NCBI GenBank assembly: GCA_016762975.1
Contig: JAESUV010000177.1
Location: forward strand, 1,979 to 8,588
DNA from: Gammaproteobacteria bacterium
Lineage (GTDB): Bacteria; Pseudomonadota; Gammaproteobacteria; Pseudomonadales; Pseudohongiellaceae
Direction: 5' to 3'
Length of the DNA stretch: 6,610 bases
Positions 6,076 through 6,610 of this stretch are shown one piece after another. The notes under the pieces are model-generated. The model saw only the letters and a list, made by a program, of their open reading frames with translations. It was not told the DNA's origin and made no database searches. The stretch's first letter is position 1, and each line of letters begins with the position of its first letter. Both the position numbers and the translations under genes were made by a program.

Positions 6076-6525
6076 CTAGAAATTGGTCTCTGTGTAGTCA
6101 GTTAAAGATAACATCGTAAGTTCATCGCCCCAGTATTGGAAGCCGTCGTCCTCGATGCCAATACCAAAACTAAAGTAATTGCCCAGCACGATGCCGAATA
6201 CCAGAGGAATACACGCGGCTACGGCCGGATGCCAAATTTGCTTGCCAAAGCTTTCGTTTGGTATCAGCCAGCGCATAACTTCTTCAAAGAAGTTCCGATT
6301 GCGTTCCGGTAGTGACTGATTCAGTACGCGGGCTTCCAGGCCGGGAAAGCGTGGCACTGGTAACTGTCCCATAATCGAATCAACTTGCCATTGCTGATTG
6401 AGCAGCGTTCTCGCTTCAATATTATTGGCGACGAAGGACTCGCACTCGGAGCGTAGGCTCTTCGGCCAGCGAGCAGACTCAGAGCCATAGAGATCAATGA
6501 TTCTTGTAAAGTCTTCTAGAGTCAT
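6076..6525 (-). CDS. membrane anti-sigma-factor-like protein
   Basis: A 149-residue protein. The N-terminal cytoplasmic part contains IIDLYGSESARWPKSLRSEC and NNIEARTLLNQQWQVDSIMG. I recognise this Y-G-x-x-x-x-R-W-P, helix, E-A-R-x-L-L pattern from short proteins encoded between ECF sigma factors and periplasmic metal-sensor-like proteins. One membrane segment follows (about 100-119, AVAACIPLVFGIVLGNYFSF), then a short acidic, aromatic periplasmic tail. There is no HxxxCxxC zinc motif, so it is not a ZAS-type anti-sigma factor; a CnrY-like one fits better. Two adjacent ATGs exist: 6525 has AGGA at 6 nt, whereas 6528 would leave only 3 nt, so 6525 is preferred. It is coupled to the downstream sensor gene by a 2-nt gap. 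The anti-sigma role is inferred from pattern and context. Confidence 0.7.
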   Translation of the reverse strand: MTLEDFTRIIDLYGSESARWPKSLRSECESFVANNIEARTLLNQQWQVDSIMGQLPVPRFPGLEARVLNQSLPERNRNFFEEVMRWLIPNESFGKQIWHPAVAACIPLVFGIVLGNYFSFGIGIEDDGFQYWGDELTMLSLTDYTETNF

Positions 6526-6576
6526 CATGCTTCCTGCTTCGTTTAATTATTGTCGGTCTCAGCTAGCATTTAGTCA

Positions 6577-6610
6577 TTAGCTGGTGGTTGTTAATTTTTC
6601 ACGTAAGCTG
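6577..6610 (-). CDS. possible C-terminal end of an ECF sigma factor (partial)
   Basis: One minus-strand frame is open from the right edge to a TAA at 6577-6579, giving the tail SLREKLTTTS. The other two frames close within the last 20 bases of the window (6591-6610). Ending in an L-R-x-x-L helix followed by a short polar tail fits the end of sigma region 4, and an ECF sigma gene is expected directly upstream of this kind of anti-sigma/sensor pair. Only ten residues are visible, so this is mostly inference from context. Confidence 0.3.
   Translation of the reverse strand, partial: SLREKLTTTS

Overview
The window looks like a chromosomal segment of a Gram-negative, free-living, probably marine gammaproteobacterium. 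The evidence is indirect: base composition near 50% GC, an envelope-heavy gene content (TonB domain, periplasmic sensor, secreted protein with a cleavable signal peptide), a 7TMR-DISM-type kinase, and an ECF sigma/anti-sigma style cluster. No rRNA, tRNA, IS element, CRISPR array or phage gene is visible. The taxon is an inference.

The window holds three signalling modules side by side. (1) Positions 1-3320: a divergent two-component pair, with a membrane histidine kinase on the minus strand (cut by the left edge just before its phosphoacceptor box) and a NarL/FixJ-type response regulator on the plus strand. A secreted protein of unknown function follows, and a strong intrinsic terminator ends this block. 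A similar GC palindrome followed by ATACAA lies in front of both the response regulator and the secreted-protein gene, which suggests that the regulator controls itself (and perhaps the kinase) and the secreted protein. (2) Positions 3383-5275: a BlaI/MecI-family repressor and a BlaR1-like M56 metalloprotease in a two-gene operon. It is preceded by a TTGACA promoter element and a 39-bp, nearly perfect palindrome that is the likely operator. The protease carries a TonB C-terminal domain in place of the penicillin-binding sensor of BlaR1, and no beta-lactamase gene is nearby. (3) Positions 5280-6610, minus strand: a tightly packed cluster with the possible tail of an ECF sigma factor, a membrane anti-sigma-like protein, a CnrX/Spy-like periplasmic heavy-metal-sensor-family protein and a DUF1653 protein. 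The last three are joined by a 2-nt gap and a 4-nt overlap, so they are probably co-translated. This resembles the sigma/anti-sigma/periplasmic sensor logic of cnrYXH.

Modules 2 and 3 converge with only 4 nt between their stop codons and no room for a separate terminator. Intergenic stretches are short: 1330-1479, 2125-2278 and 3263-3482 hold the regulatory elements listed, and no gap exceeds 300 bases.
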